Source: Opitutales bacterium (GTDB lineage Bacteria; Verrucomicrobiota; Verrucomicrobiia; Opitutales; Intestinicryptomonadaceae). From it: a stretch of DNA of 64,000 nucleotides. The stretch is from contig SUVP01000002.1 of assembly GCA_015061945.1 (NCBI GenBank), positions 62,001 to 126,000 of the forward strand, read 5' to 3'. The notes beneath the pieces are model-generated. The model did no database searches, was not told the DNA's origin, and saw nothing but the letters and a program-made list of their open reading frames with translations. Made by a program: the position numbers and the translations under genes. Within the stretch, counting starts at the first letter, position 1. Every line of letters starts with the position of its first letter. This document shows, one piece after another, positions 17,730-26,772 of this stretch.

Positions 17730-19555
17730 TCTGAATTTTTGCCAAACAATCGGTATTTGATAACACGCAAAACAAATAGCGGATTGCCGATAACATATCG
17801 GACAAAAAGTCGACAAGGCTCCTGCAATAAACGTCCAAACCATTCAAGCCCGAGTTTGCGAAAAATCGGATTGCGTTTCAAGTCTCCCGAGTAAACGTCG
17901 CACAAACCGCCGACAGCCAAAACTACGCCACACTGCAATTTATCTATATTTTCAAGTACCCACTTCTCTTGAATAATTGCACCAAACCCGACAAAGAGAA
18001 AATCAACGTTTGCATCATTTATCTCTTTTACGACAACATTGTCGTCATCAAAATATCCATTGTGTGTTCCTGCAATTTTTAAATTTGGATACAACTTTTT
18101 CAAGTTTTCAGAAGCCCTAAAGGCGACACCTTCTTTACCGCCCAAGAAATACATTGAAAGATTTTTCTTGCTTGCAACTTCGCATAAGTACGGGAGCAAA
18201 TCTGTCCCATTTAAATTGTCTCGATAGTTGTATCCTAAAATTTTGCACGCCAAACTTACACCACTTCCGTCGGGCAAAACGTAATCAAATTGACGCAAAC
18301 GTTCGCGTTGAGAAAAATTTTCATAAGCACAATTCAAATAATGAGTGTTTATAAATGCGACACTTGTCTTCGATTTTTTCTCTGCTTTTTCTGCGAGAAT
18401 ATTTGCAATGTCATTCATTCTACCATTGTAAAATGGTACGCCAAAAATTTTTAAAGAACTACATTTTGCATATTGTTTGCGACACAACGCAGACAATTTT
18501 TCTGAATGCTTTTCCCACGAAAATAATTTGACTCTTTCGCGACCCTTTTCAATCAAACGTGCAACTTGAATTTCATCTGAAAGCAACGTTGTTAACGCCG
18601 AACAAATTTCATCAACCGAGTGCGGATTAAACTGAATCGAGGCATCGCCACCAACCTCAGCGAGTGCTGAAACGTTTGAACACGCACACGGCAAATCGCA
18701 AAGCATAGCTTCGGCAAGTCCGAGACCAAAACCCTCCGCAAACGACGGAAAAATAAAGGCTCGTGCATTTTTGTACAAAGCCGAAAGCTCCGCATTAGAA
18801 ACAAATCCCGAAAAAATAATCTTGTCTGAATCGGGACTTTCTTTTGCCATTTTTCTAATCACATCAGCCCCATTCCAATCTGCTCCGACAAACACAAGCT
18901 TATGATTTTTTCTTATTTGCTCTGGTAATTTTTCAAATGCAGAAATTAAATTTGCGTGATTTTTTGCTGGATGTTCGATTCTCGAAACATACAAAACATA
19001 CTTATCTAACCCAAGTTTTTTTAATATGTTGTTATCCGGCTCGCAACGTGCAGAAACGCCATTATAATTCAGTTCAATCTTATTTTTATCAAGCTTCCAA
19101 TACTTTGCTATATCTGATTTTGTCGAGTTGCTGATTGCTACAATTTCATCAAATGTACGACCCAATATAGGTTGAATTTTGAATAGCTGAAACATTCTCA
19201 ATGCACAGTATTTATCGGAAACTCGATACTGCGATAAATCGTGAATGACACCAACTTTGGCAGTTTTGCCAAACGGCACAAAGCGTCGATTTCCAGCAAG
19301 GACAAGCACGCAATCATATTTGCGCGCAATAAACGGAAGTACAAAAATACTCCACAAATAATTTGCAAATGACTTTGAAAAAATCTTAGGAACACGAACC
19401 TGCTTGAATTCTTGGAAGTCGGCAACAGCGTCGTATTCCACAACGAGTGTTATATCGTCTTCAAAATTTCTCAGTTCCTTAAGAACGGATCTCATATACG
19501 ACGACAATCCTGACTTACCTGAATCATAGCCAAGACAACTAACTAAAAGCTTCAT
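17711..19555 (-). CDS. Fused glycosyltransferase: GT4 plus WecG/TagA/CpsF (GT26)
   Basis: The start is set at ATG 19555, giving an ATGA overlap with the upstream gene and the GT4-like N-terminus MKLLVSCLGYDSGKSG; an upstream in-frame start at 19657 would lie inside the previous gene. Length is 614 residues. The N-terminal part (1 to about 365) is a GT4 retaining transferase with VLYVSRIEHPAKN and the nucleotide-sugar motif EGFGLGLAEA (about 274-283). The C-terminal part (about 369-614) is a GT26 transferase: INTHYLNCAYE, DYVLPDGSGV, LNGTDLLPYL, FVGFGAIIQEKW. GT26 enzymes (WecG, TagA) add ManNAc-type sugars to lipid-linked acceptors. It is the last gene of the EPS operon and likely catalyses two additions to the repeat unit. 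Confidence 0.88.
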   Translation of the reverse strand: MKLLVSCLGYDSGKSGLSSYMRSVLKELRNFEDDITLVVEYDAVADFQEFKQVRVPKIFSKSFANYLWSIFVLPFIARKYDCVLVLAGNRRFVPFGKTAKVGVIHDLSQYRVSDKYCALRMFQLFKIQPILGRTFDEIVAISNSTKSDIAKYWKLDKNKIELNYNGVSARCEPDNNILKKLGLDKYVLYVSRIEHPAKNHANLISAFEKLPEQIRKNHKLVFVGADWNGADVIRKMAKESPDSDKIIFSGFVSNAELSALYKNARAFIFPSFAEGFGLGLAEAMLCDLPCACSNVSALAEVGGDASIQFNPHSVDEICSALTTLLSDEIQVARLIEKGRERVKLFSWEKHSEKLSALCRKQYAKCSSLKIFGVPFYNGRMNDIANILAEKAEKKSKTSVAFINTHYLNCAYENFSQRERLRQFDYVLPDGSGVSLACKILGYNYRDNLNGTDLLPYLCEVASKKNLSMYFLGGKEGVAFRASENLKKLYPNLKIAGTHNGYFDDDNVVVKEINDANVDFLFVGFGAIIQEKWVLENIDKLQCGVVLAVGGLCDVYSGDLKRNPIFRKLGLEWFGRLLQEPCRLFVRYVIGNPLFVLRVIKYRLFGKNSDYGKGA

Positions 19556-20697
19556 ATCAATTCCAAAAATGATTTTAAAAATTTCTCTTTTGAAAAGTTT
19601 TCTGCGACAAACGAATAGCCGTTTTTGCCCAATCTTTTGCGTAAAGATGAATCGCAAGCAAGTTTATCTAATGCCGATGCAAAGGCTAAAGTATCACGTC
19701 GTTTAACAATAATGCCGTTCTCTGCATTCTTCAGCCAATCCGATACACCACCAACATCAAAGCCTACAACACATTTTGAATTTGCCATTGCTTCAATCCC
19801 GACAAGTCCGAATGGCTCTTGCCAAAGCGACGGAAAAACCACGACATCACATGATTGATAATAAACCACTGGATTATCAACAAAGCCTACAAATTCAATC
19901 TTCTCATTGAGTTTCAAGTGCTTTGCAATGTCTTTAAAATAAGGGGTTCGCGAGCCATTTCCCAAAATAGTTAGGAAGAAATCTTCTTTCATTTTTGCGA
20001 CAGATTCCAACAACAAGTGCAAGCCTTTGCTAATAACGTGTTGCCCTGCAAAAAGAATCTTCAATGGTTTTGTTGAATCTTTTTTGCATTGCGAAAAACT
20101 TTCAACAAATGCTGGCAAGAGATGAATTCTTTTTTTATCCACGCCATTTTTCACAAGTTCATCGCACATAAAATTTGAAATTACTACAAAGTTTTTAAAA
20201 CGCATAGCAACAGAATTTAACTTTGGCATTTCAACAAAACTTCGCTTTACCAATTCAGAAAATCCATTTGCAAAGTGGCGTGGAGGCACAGCCAACGAAC
20301 AAAGTCCGCAAGCAATTCTACCATACTTACGCTCGCAATTTATTCGCTTGTAAGGGTAATATTTGTAGCCTTTGGGGCAAACGTATGTATGGTCATGCAC
20401 AAAAAGTGTTGGCGAAAAATTATCAAGTGCATACTCGAGGAAATCGGCATCTTCGGTGCGATGCATTGTCGCAAAATCATATTTTATGTCTTTAAGATGT
20501 GTTGCGTTTTTCCAATCGACGCAATTTTCAAATACCGATTCAAAAATATCGAACTTCAAAGTTTTCTTGCGATAAATCATATCGCAGACAAAACCATTTT
20601 CTTTCAAAAATTTTGCGACCGAGTAAATATATTTTTCTGTTCCACCGATAAACCCAGCAAAGTCAGAAATAAACAATATGCGTTTTTTTTCGATCAC
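19552..20697 (-). CDS. Glycosyltransferase, GT4 family
   Basis: I start this gene at GTG 20697, which has a strong AAGGAGG site 7 bases upstream and a GTGA overlap with the previous gene's stop; the longer ORF start at 20766 lies within that gene. Length is about 381 residues. It is a GT-B fold enzyme with an N-terminal SDFAGFIGGTEKYIYSVAKF glycine-rich acceptor loop and a C-terminal donor domain containing KILFAGQHVISKG and EPFGLVGIEAMA. A Cys-rich insertion around residues 120-150 (CERKYGRIACGLC) is seen in some cyanobacterial and gut EPS glycosyltransferases and may bind metal. It adds one sugar to the EPS repeat unit at the cytoplasmic face; donor sugar unknown. Confidence 0.87.
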   Translation of the reverse strand: MIEKKRILFISDFAGFIGGTEKYIYSVAKFLKENGFVCDMIYRKKTLKFDIFESVFENCVDWKNATHLKDIKYDFATMHRTEDADFLEYALDNFSPTLFVHDHTYVCPKGYKYYPYKRINCERKYGRIACGLCSLAVPPRHFANGFSELVKRSFVEMPKLNSVAMRFKNFVVISNFMCDELVKNGVDKKRIHLLPAFVESFSQCKKDSTKPLKILFAGQHVISKGLHLLLESVAKMKEDFFLTILGNGSRTPYFKDIAKHLKLNEKIEFVGFVDNPVVYYQSCDVVVFPSLWQEPFGLVGIEAMANSKCVVGFDVGGVSDWLKNAENGIIVKRRDTLAFASALDKLACDSSLRKRLGKNGYSFVAENFSKEKFLKSFLELI

Positions 20698-21911
20698 TTT
20701 GAAACCTCCTTGTAAAACGCCAAAGTTTGTTTTGCGACAGATTCCCACGAGTATTTTTCGGCACATATCGAAAACGCATTTTTTGAAATTTCATTACGAT
20801 TTTTTTGCGAATCAAAATATGCATCTGTCATTTGTGAAATATTATTTGGTTCAAATAAAAAGCCAGATTTAGCGTCGTCAACAAGATGCCCTAACCCACC
20901 GATATTTGATGCAATCACAGGTAAACCCGACGCCCACGCTTCGAGAACGACAATCCCGAAAGGTTCGTGTATACTTGGCAAAGCAAACACATTTGCAGAT
21001 TTATATGCCGATAAAAGCAAATCGCAATCAGGGGGCAATCCTCCACACAAAGTCAAATGTTCGATGAGTTTCATCTCTTCAGCCAAGCTTCTTATTTGGT
21101 TAAAATAATCATTATTTGTGATAAAACCGACCAATGCCAAATGCACGTTTTCGCCTTTAGAAATAAGGTTTTGCAAAAGATGCAATAATGCGACTTGATT
21201 CTTCTGTGGGTCTATTCTCGACACGCACAAAATCAATTTTCTATTTTGTGGAATTGAAAATTCTTTGCGAAAATTAGAGTTCGATTCTTTTGAAAATTTT
21301 TCAACATCAACTCCATTTGGAATATGAGCAACTTTCTTGTGTGGATATGCCAACTGCATCTTTTCAAATTCATTTTTACCGATACAGATTATACCATCGC
21401 AATCGGCGACAACGTCTCTGGGCATCCCATAAAATTTTTCGATTATTTTCCCATAGCCGATTCTATTTTTAAGTGGACTCAACATTAAATCGGTTTCAGA
21501 TTTTGGAACATCCAAATATCCTCCGTGAAAAGACAACACGCACGGAGCCCCAATTTTCCTTGATGCAACAAGTGCAGTTTTTGCAATTCTACCCAAATTA
21601 TGAGAGTGTATAACATCAAAACAGCCTTTGCAAAGATGCTTGTAAAGCCCCAATGAGAAAGGGTTTCCGCCTTTCTTGTCGAGCGATAATTTCCTTTTTG
21701 AATCCAAGAAAAGATGTGGATAAAAATAATCAAAACGAGAAATATCGACGTCGTCCTTGCGTTCAAACTGGCAATCGCAAAGTGCCTTTGTTGCGAGAAT
21801 TTCGGCAGACACATTTTGTTTTGCGAACTTTTTAGTTAAGTTCCACACTGCCGATTCTGTACCGCCCCACTCTTCAAAAACAAAGCGTCTGATGATATTT
21901 GCAACTTTCAT
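20694..21911 (-). CDS. Glycosyltransferase, GT4 family
   Basis: A 405-residue GT-B fold retaining glycosyltransferase. It has the glycine loop FEEWGGTESAVWN near the N-terminus, VIHSHNLGR in the acceptor domain, KLILCVSRIDPQKNQ at the start of the donor domain, and EPFGIVVLEAWASGLPVI as the nucleotide-sugar motif. It overlaps the preceding GT2 gene by four bases (ATGA) and the following GT4 gene by four (GTGA), so all three are translationally coupled. It builds the lipid-linked EPS repeat unit in the cytoplasm. Donor and linkage cannot be read from sequence. Confidence 0.88.
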   Translation of the reverse strand: MKVANIIRRFVFEEWGGTESAVWNLTKKFAKQNVSAEILATKALCDCQFERKDDVDISRFDYFYPHLFLDSKRKLSLDKKGGNPFSLGLYKHLCKGCFDVIHSHNLGRIAKTALVASRKIGAPCVLSFHGGYLDVPKSETDLMLSPLKNRIGYGKIIEKFYGMPRDVVADCDGIICIGKNEFEKMQLAYPHKKVAHIPNGVDVEKFSKESNSNFRKEFSIPQNRKLILCVSRIDPQKNQVALLHLLQNLISKGENVHLALVGFITNNDYFNQIRSLAEEMKLIEHLTLCGGLPPDCDLLLSAYKSANVFALPSIHEPFGIVVLEAWASGLPVIASNIGGLGHLVDDAKSGFLFEPNNISQMTDAYFDSQKNRNEISKNAFSICAEKYSWESVAKQTLAFYKEVSK

Positions 21912-22732
21912 TTGACGCCTTTTCTACCCAAGTAATACGCTCTTTTCTGAAGATAGCGAACATATACGCAAGATGGTATTTCAATGAATTTTCCAGTCTT
22001 GAACGCAAATTTTACATCTCGCAAAACATCTACTACAATTCGACGCAACATATCTATGCGAGTAAATCCATTTCCCAAAATTTTCCTATCGGCACTTCCC
22101 TCGCCTTTAAATCTTCTTATCAAAGATTCTTTGTTGTAGTTGTGCGAATGCTCGACTTGTGCCGTTGGAACATATACTACTTTGTAATTATTTTCTCGGG
22201 CTGTTTTGACAAACATCACATCTTCTGAAAAATTCAAGGTGTCATCAAAATTTATAGAATTAAATACTTTTGCCGACACTGCTGAACTCGCCATAGAAAA
22301 GAAAATATCCGACACGCTTTTGTCGAGTGGGAATGCGTTTGCATAATCGCACTTCACCCACAATTTTGCGTCTTTGCGTGGTAGTTGACGTGCGTAAGTT
22401 ATATCGGCATTCCCTTGTAAAATAGGCGATACAAGGTTTTCCAGCCACTGTGAATTTTGCGGGATAGCATCAAGATTATTGAATACATAGATGTCGGCTT
22501 GCGTGTGCGAAACTGCCATATTTAAAATTTTACCAGGGATATATGTTCCCTCAGGGATGTCGATTATTTCGATATTCCCAGCGTTTTCATAAACTTGACG
22601 TGTACCGTCTGTCGAAGAATTGTCGAAAGCAAAAATTTTGAAATCTGAGAAAGTCTGTTCAAGCAAAGCAGAAAGTGTTTGCTTTGCGTACGCAATGTCG
22701 TTTCGACTTCTTACTATTACGGCAATTTTCAT
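21908..22732 (-). CDS. Glycosyltransferase, GT2 family
   Basis: A 274-residue GT-A fold inverting glycosyltransferase. It starts with VIVRSRNDIAYAKQTLSAL, continues with FDNSSTDGTR and has NNLDAI in place of a classical DxD motif. SEDVMFVKTARENNYKVVYV is the acceptor/catalytic-base block of rhamnosyl- and galactosyl-transferase-like GT2 enzymes. The C-terminal tail has a weak hydrophobic or amphipathic stretch and many basic residues, suggesting peripheral membrane contact. It lies 5 bases after the flippase gene and overlaps the next GT4 gene. Confidence 0.85.
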   Translation of the reverse strand: MKIAVIVRSRNDIAYAKQTLSALLEQTFSDFKIFAFDNSSTDGTRQVYENAGNIEIIDIPEGTYIPGKILNMAVSHTQADIYVFNNLDAIPQNSQWLENLVSPILQGNADITYARQLPRKDAKLWVKCDYANAFPLDKSVSDIFFSMASSAVSAKVFNSINFDDTLNFSEDVMFVKTARENNYKVVYVPTAQVEHSHNYNKESLIRRFKGEGSADRKILGNGFTRIDMLRRIVVDVLRDVKFAFKTGKFIEIPSCVYVRYLQKRAYYLGRKGVK

Positions 22733-22737
22733 TTTTA

Positions 22738-24267
22738 TTATTTCCCCAATATGCGTGATGACAGAATATCTGCTATATATTTGCGTTCATCACGCGAAAG
22801 CATAATTATCCAACCAGCTCCCAAGTAAACTAAGCCTGAAAGGAAGTACGCAATAATCAATGCGAATATTGACCACGATGTTTCGCCAAAAGATTTTTCA
22901 ATACCAAAGCAAAATACACCTGCGATAAGTGCGACAAAAAATGGTTTTCCATATATCGCAAAAAGGTCAGAAAAACCGATGTTTAATTTTTTAAATGCAA
23001 CTGGAAAAATCACCACTACTGAAATCAACACGTTTGGAATCAACGATGCCCACGCAATTCCGATTGTTCCAAATTTTTGGCAGAACCATATCCCCAATGC
23101 GATTGTCGCAACCGCTTGAATTGTCGAAGACATCGCAATGAACTTGTGCTTGCTCGACACCTGTAAATATCTATAAGGAACGTTGCGAACTGCACAATAT
23201 ACAAATTGTGAAATTAAAAATATTCTGCAAATCGCAGTTATTTCAAGCGATGTAAAGCCAAACAAAACTTTCACAGTTTGTGGCGTTAAAACGTAAAATA
23301 ATATCGTTGCCCCAAAAGACACAAACGTACTAAAACGCATTCCGTTTACAAGGATTGTTTTTAGCCCTGCTAAATCGTTTTTCTTTGCGAGGTTTGACGC
23401 AACTGGAATAACGTTATCTTGAAATTGCGATGATAACGATTGCGACATTTCAGGCAATCTTGTCCCAATTTGATATGCACTAACCGACGGCAAGCCAAGT
23501 ATTGAGCTGAGGATAAATCTGTCGGTCTTTGCGGTTATCAACATAGCGAGAGAATTTAGATATACAAAGAAACTGAAGTTCCATATTTCTTTGAACACGC
23601 TAATATCGATTCTCGGCAAGATGCGAAAAGTTGGAATTTTTTTCTTAACAATAAATGCTAAAAATGCGGTAAAGCCAACATTCATTACAGTCGAGAATAT
23701 TACAAATGCGATAAATTTTGAGTGTGCGGCAATCAACGCATAAATCCCGAAAATTTCGACGATTCGCAAAAGAATCATCACAATATTTTTAAGATATATC
23801 AGTCGTAGACCAGTGAGAATATCGACAAAAGTCGAGAGCGGGAAAAGAATTGCCATTCCAACACCGAACACGAGGAGTGCGTATTGGCAGTCGGACATCA
23901 TTGTCGGATTCGATATATTTGTCCACGCACCCATATTGAATATCCCAAGTCCTACAACCCCCAAAATTACAAGGGATACGCCAAAATAAGCAAACATCAC
24001 AATCGATATTATCTTATTATACTTTTCGGGATTTGTTTCAAAAAGATGTTCTGCTGTGAACTTTTGAACTGTTGCACCAAAGCCAAAATTGAACACTGCA
24101 ACGTATGTAAAAAATGCCCATAGGATACTCCAAAAGCCGTAGTAGTCCTCACCTAATGCACGATAAAGAAAACGCGTAATCAATATAACGTAGATTATGC
24201 GGATTGCGATTAGTGCGTAATTTGACAGCGTATTTATCGCAACAATTTTATTTAGCGAGCGATCCAT
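22738..24267 (-). CDS. Polysaccharide flippase, Wzx/RfbX-like (MATE/MOP superfamily)
   Basis: A 509-residue integral membrane protein with about 14 predicted helices and the N-terminal pattern of polysaccharide translocases (NTLSNYALIAIRIIYVILITRFLYRALGEDYYGFWS, of which the YR..G...YG part is characteristic). Conserved positives in the first half (KTDRFILSSILG) fit Wzx. It would move the lipid-linked repeat unit across the inner membrane for polymerisation by the Wzy-like protein encoded nearby. Its start overlaps the 3' end of the phosphatase-fold gene by 20 bases. Confidence 0.88.
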   Translation of the reverse strand: MDRSLNKIVAINTLSNYALIAIRIIYVILITRFLYRALGEDYYGFWSILWAFFTYVAVFNFGFGATVQKFTAEHLFETNPEKYNKIISIVMFAYFGVSLVILGVVGLGIFNMGAWTNISNPTMMSDCQYALLVFGVGMAILFPLSTFVDILTGLRLIYLKNIVMILLRIVEIFGIYALIAAHSKFIAFVIFSTVMNVGFTAFLAFIVKKKIPTFRILPRIDISVFKEIWNFSFFVYLNSLAMLITAKTDRFILSSILGLPSVSAYQIGTRLPEMSQSLSSQFQDNVIPVASNLAKKNDLAGLKTILVNGMRFSTFVSFGATILFYVLTPQTVKVLFGFTSLEITAICRIFLISQFVYCAVRNVPYRYLQVSSKHKFIAMSSTIQAVATIALGIWFCQKFGTIGIAWASLIPNVLISVVVIFPVAFKKLNIGFSDLFAIYGKPFFVALIAGVFCFGIEKSFGETSWSIFALIIAYFLSGLVYLGAGWIIMLSRDERKYIADILSSRILGK

Positions 24268-25429
24268 TTCTCAAATTTTCAATATCGTTTTTCATCAACG
24301 CAAAGAAATCTTTTACGTTCTTTGGTTCAATTTGCGGAGATTTTGTCGAAATCAAACATGCGTAAGAATCGGGAGCGTCGGGGGAATATCCGTGCATTCC
24401 GTTGAGTGCTTTTGCACCTAAATCGCATGGTGAAATCTGTACACCTTCGTCCATAAGAAAAATATCTTCACCATATTTTGCGTTTGGAAAATCTATACCA
24501 TACTTGCGTTTTTCATCTTCAGAAATAAATCTACCCTTGCACGATTGCAAAGCAGTGCGAATTTTATTTTTCACTTCTTCAGATTTTGTCGGATACCAAA
24601 TGCGTGCCATTGTGGAATCGAGGAACGACACATAGTCTTTGCCAAATTTCAGTTTGAGCGACTTTATGACTTTTGCCAAATCGCAAACTTCCTTCGTTGG
24701 AGTCATCCCGTGGTCAGATATAATTGTAAAGTCGAAGTCGGTGGAATTATCTTTTAAGAAAGCGATAAGGTCTCGGATTTTCTCAGCGTATGTTTCGATT
24801 TTATTTTTTATTGCGACATCATCAAAAACGTTATCGTGCATAAACGAGTCGAACTCACCACTATATATGAATGCAAATTCTGCTCCATTTTTAATTGCGT
24901 TTTTTGCGTCTACAATATTTTGCGATTCACTTTTACGCCAATCAGAAATATGAAAATTTAGTCCCGATTCTTCTAAAACATCGAATAAATTTTTCACTGG
25001 TGAGAGTCCGTTTTTTGCGAATATATCATTTTTTTCGCAATAATCGAAGTATGGTAATTGTTCAAAAGGCACGCCATAAAGGCTGAAATATCCAGTATAC
25101 CCAAAGTATTTTGCGACAAGCTTCGAGATTACTCTTCTGATACGACCTCTATTAAACAAGCATTTTGGATGAAGCCCCGCCCCGAACAAAAATTTCATAT
25201 ACTTGAATTTTTTGAAAGGCGAGTTTTTGGGGTCGTAATAAAAGAACGAGAAATGCCCGTGTTTATCGGGCGTTTCGCCTGATAAAATTGTTGGCATTGC
25301 CGTCGATGAATAGCCAAACTGCATTTCTATTTTTCGTCTATGCAAAAGTTCATTTTCTAAAAAACCGTATTTATTCACAATCTCCCAGCCGAGAGCATCT
25401 ATAAACATATAAACTGAAATTTTTTTCAT
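24248..25429 (-). CDS. Alkaline-phosphatase-superfamily protein (nucleotide pyrophosphatase/phosphodiesterase-like)
   Basis: A 393-residue protein with the metal-ligand set of type I phosphodiesterases: Asp11 (FIDALGW), a nucleophile block GYSSTAMPTILSGETPDKHG with Thr43 the likely nucleophile, SGEFDSFMHD, IISDHGM and GMHGYSPD. There is no convincing signal peptide (MKKISVYMFIDALG is part of the fold), so it probably acts in the cytoplasm. It lies between the polymerase/ligase and the flippase in the EPS operon. It could remove or transfer a phospho-group on a glycan intermediate or a nucleotide sugar; this is inference. The family has phosphatase, phosphodiesterase and phosphoglycerol/phosphoethanolamine transferase members. 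Confidence 0.75.
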   Translation of the reverse strand: MKKISVYMFIDALGWEIVNKYGFLENELLHRRKIEMQFGYSSTAMPTILSGETPDKHGHFSFFYYDPKNSPFKKFKYMKFLFGAGLHPKCLFNRGRIRRVISKLVAKYFGYTGYFSLYGVPFEQLPYFDYCEKNDIFAKNGLSPVKNLFDVLEESGLNFHISDWRKSESQNIVDAKNAIKNGAEFAFIYSGEFDSFMHDNVFDDVAIKNKIETYAEKIRDLIAFLKDNSTDFDFTIISDHGMTPTKEVCDLAKVIKSLKLKFGKDYVSFLDSTMARIWYPTKSEEVKNKIRTALQSCKGRFISEDEKRKYGIDFPNAKYGEDIFLMDEGVQISPCDLGAKALNGMHGYSPDAPDSYACLISTKSPQIEPKNVKDFFALMKNDIENLRNGSLAK

Positions 25430-26766
25430 TGTGCGATTCCTTTCATCTGTCGAGCCGTATTTATTCTGACATTAGTCATCGTTGCCACGATTGCAAAAAT
25501 TATCATAAGTTCGTATGAGTTTGTTTGCTGTTTTAAAATCCATTCAAAGCAGGATTGACCATATACCGCAGTGAGTGCACCTAACACGCCTACAGCCATA
25601 TAGAAACCTCCAGCATTTTTATACGCCTTTATATTTTTGATATTTTGCCAATAGTAGTACAAGAACCACATCAGAAGCGACGCAAATGTAATCCATCCAC
25701 ATTCTGCCGCCACAAGCAGATATATAGTTTCAACAATACCACTTTTGAAATCTTCGTCTGGGCGTTTTATCCCTGTATTTTCCCAGTATCTGTACGGTGG
25801 ATTTATCTTCAAGCCCCAGTTATTCAAGCCTACGCCAAAGAATTTATCTTCTGCCATATTTAACGCAGCTTTTGCGAATGCGACACGCCCTTCTGCCGAT
25901 GTCTCTGGTGCATTGACAAATCGGTCGACAACCATAGGTGCCGCACGCATTGTAGCGACAACCGCCAAAACGATTAAGAGCAAAAGTATTTTCTTCTTTC
26001 GTGGATTCATTCCATTTCGCAAAGATAGTATAATCACCATTCCCAGCGATAAAGGCAGGAAGATAATAGCTCCTCGAGAAAGCGACAATATTACTGCACA
26101 CGACGCACACGCAAATGCCATCGCAAAAAGATAGTATGTGCGTTTGTCTAAATCTTTATTTAAAATTACCGACAAGAAAATTGGAGCAATCATATTTGAG
26201 AACATCGCAGTAGAGTTGCGGTGGATAAAGACACCCGATGGCTGATATACCCCAAAAAACAAGCGTTGCACAAGCATATGGAAAAACGTGAATATTATAA
26301 ACCCACCGAGTGCGTACAAAATAATATCAAAATTTTTATTTCTGATTATGCAATTATAGACTGTGATAAAAAAGATGTAGTGCAATATCATCTGCATAAC
26401 AACATACCCAGAATAAATGCGGTTATCGGCATTTATAATTGATATGCACGATAGCACGAAATACAAAATATAAAAGCGAGCTCCTCGGGGAAAGAATACG
26501 ACATTTTTTCTTCCGTCAGATGCAATCATCGCACCCAAGAGCGAGAATGCAATCATATCTGTTGCCAACACTTCGTATCCACGGACAGTCCCTTTGTAAA
26601 ACTCATCGGTAAAAAAATTGATACCTGTCGAGTACACAAACGGAATGAACAATATCATCAAAAAATACGCAATTTTTTTGTAGCGATTGTTGTTTTTCAA
26701 AAGACCAATCGCTACTGGAACACCTCCGAATAGGAGTGCAAAAAACACTATGTGTTTTAATCCCAT
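25426..26766 (-). CDS. O-antigen ligase/polymerase-family protein (Wzy-like)
   Basis: A 446-residue membrane protein with about 11 helices and a large periplasmic loop (about 280-345) starting after RAAPMVVDRFVNAPETS. The loop contains GRVAFAKAALNMAEDKFFGVGLNNW, the Wzy_C/O-antigen ligase block (the G-x-G-x-x-x-W part). SLSRGAIIFLPLSL before it is also typical. It is placed between Wza and the flippase, so EPS polymerase is the best reading; a ligase function cannot be excluded. It overlaps the following gene by four bases. Confidence 0.82.
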   Translation of the reverse strand: MGLKHIVFFALLFGGVPVAIGLLKNNNRYKKIAYFLMILFIPFVYSTGINFFTDEFYKGTVRGYEVLATDMIAFSLLGAMIASDGRKNVVFFPRGARFYILYFVLSCISIINADNRIYSGYVVMQMILHYIFFITVYNCIIRNKNFDIILYALGGFIIFTFFHMLVQRLFFGVYQPSGVFIHRNSTAMFSNMIAPIFLSVILNKDLDKRTYYLFAMAFACASCAVILSLSRGAIIFLPLSLGMVIILSLRNGMNPRKKKILLLLIVLAVVATMRAAPMVVDRFVNAPETSAEGRVAFAKAALNMAEDKFFGVGLNNWGLKINPPYRYWENTGIKRPDEDFKSGIVETIYLLVAAECGWITFASLLMWFLYYYWQNIKNIKAYKNAGGFYMAVGVLGALTAVYGQSCFEWILKQQTNSYELMIIFAIVATMTNVRINTARQMKGIAQ

Positions 26767-26772
26767 TTGCGT

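Noticed and set aside
19556-19657. Longer N-terminus for the GT4-GT26 protein
   Set aside because: It would overlap the previous gene by about 100 bases and adds a basic stretch foreign to GT4 starts, while the internal ATG gives a standard ATGA junction.
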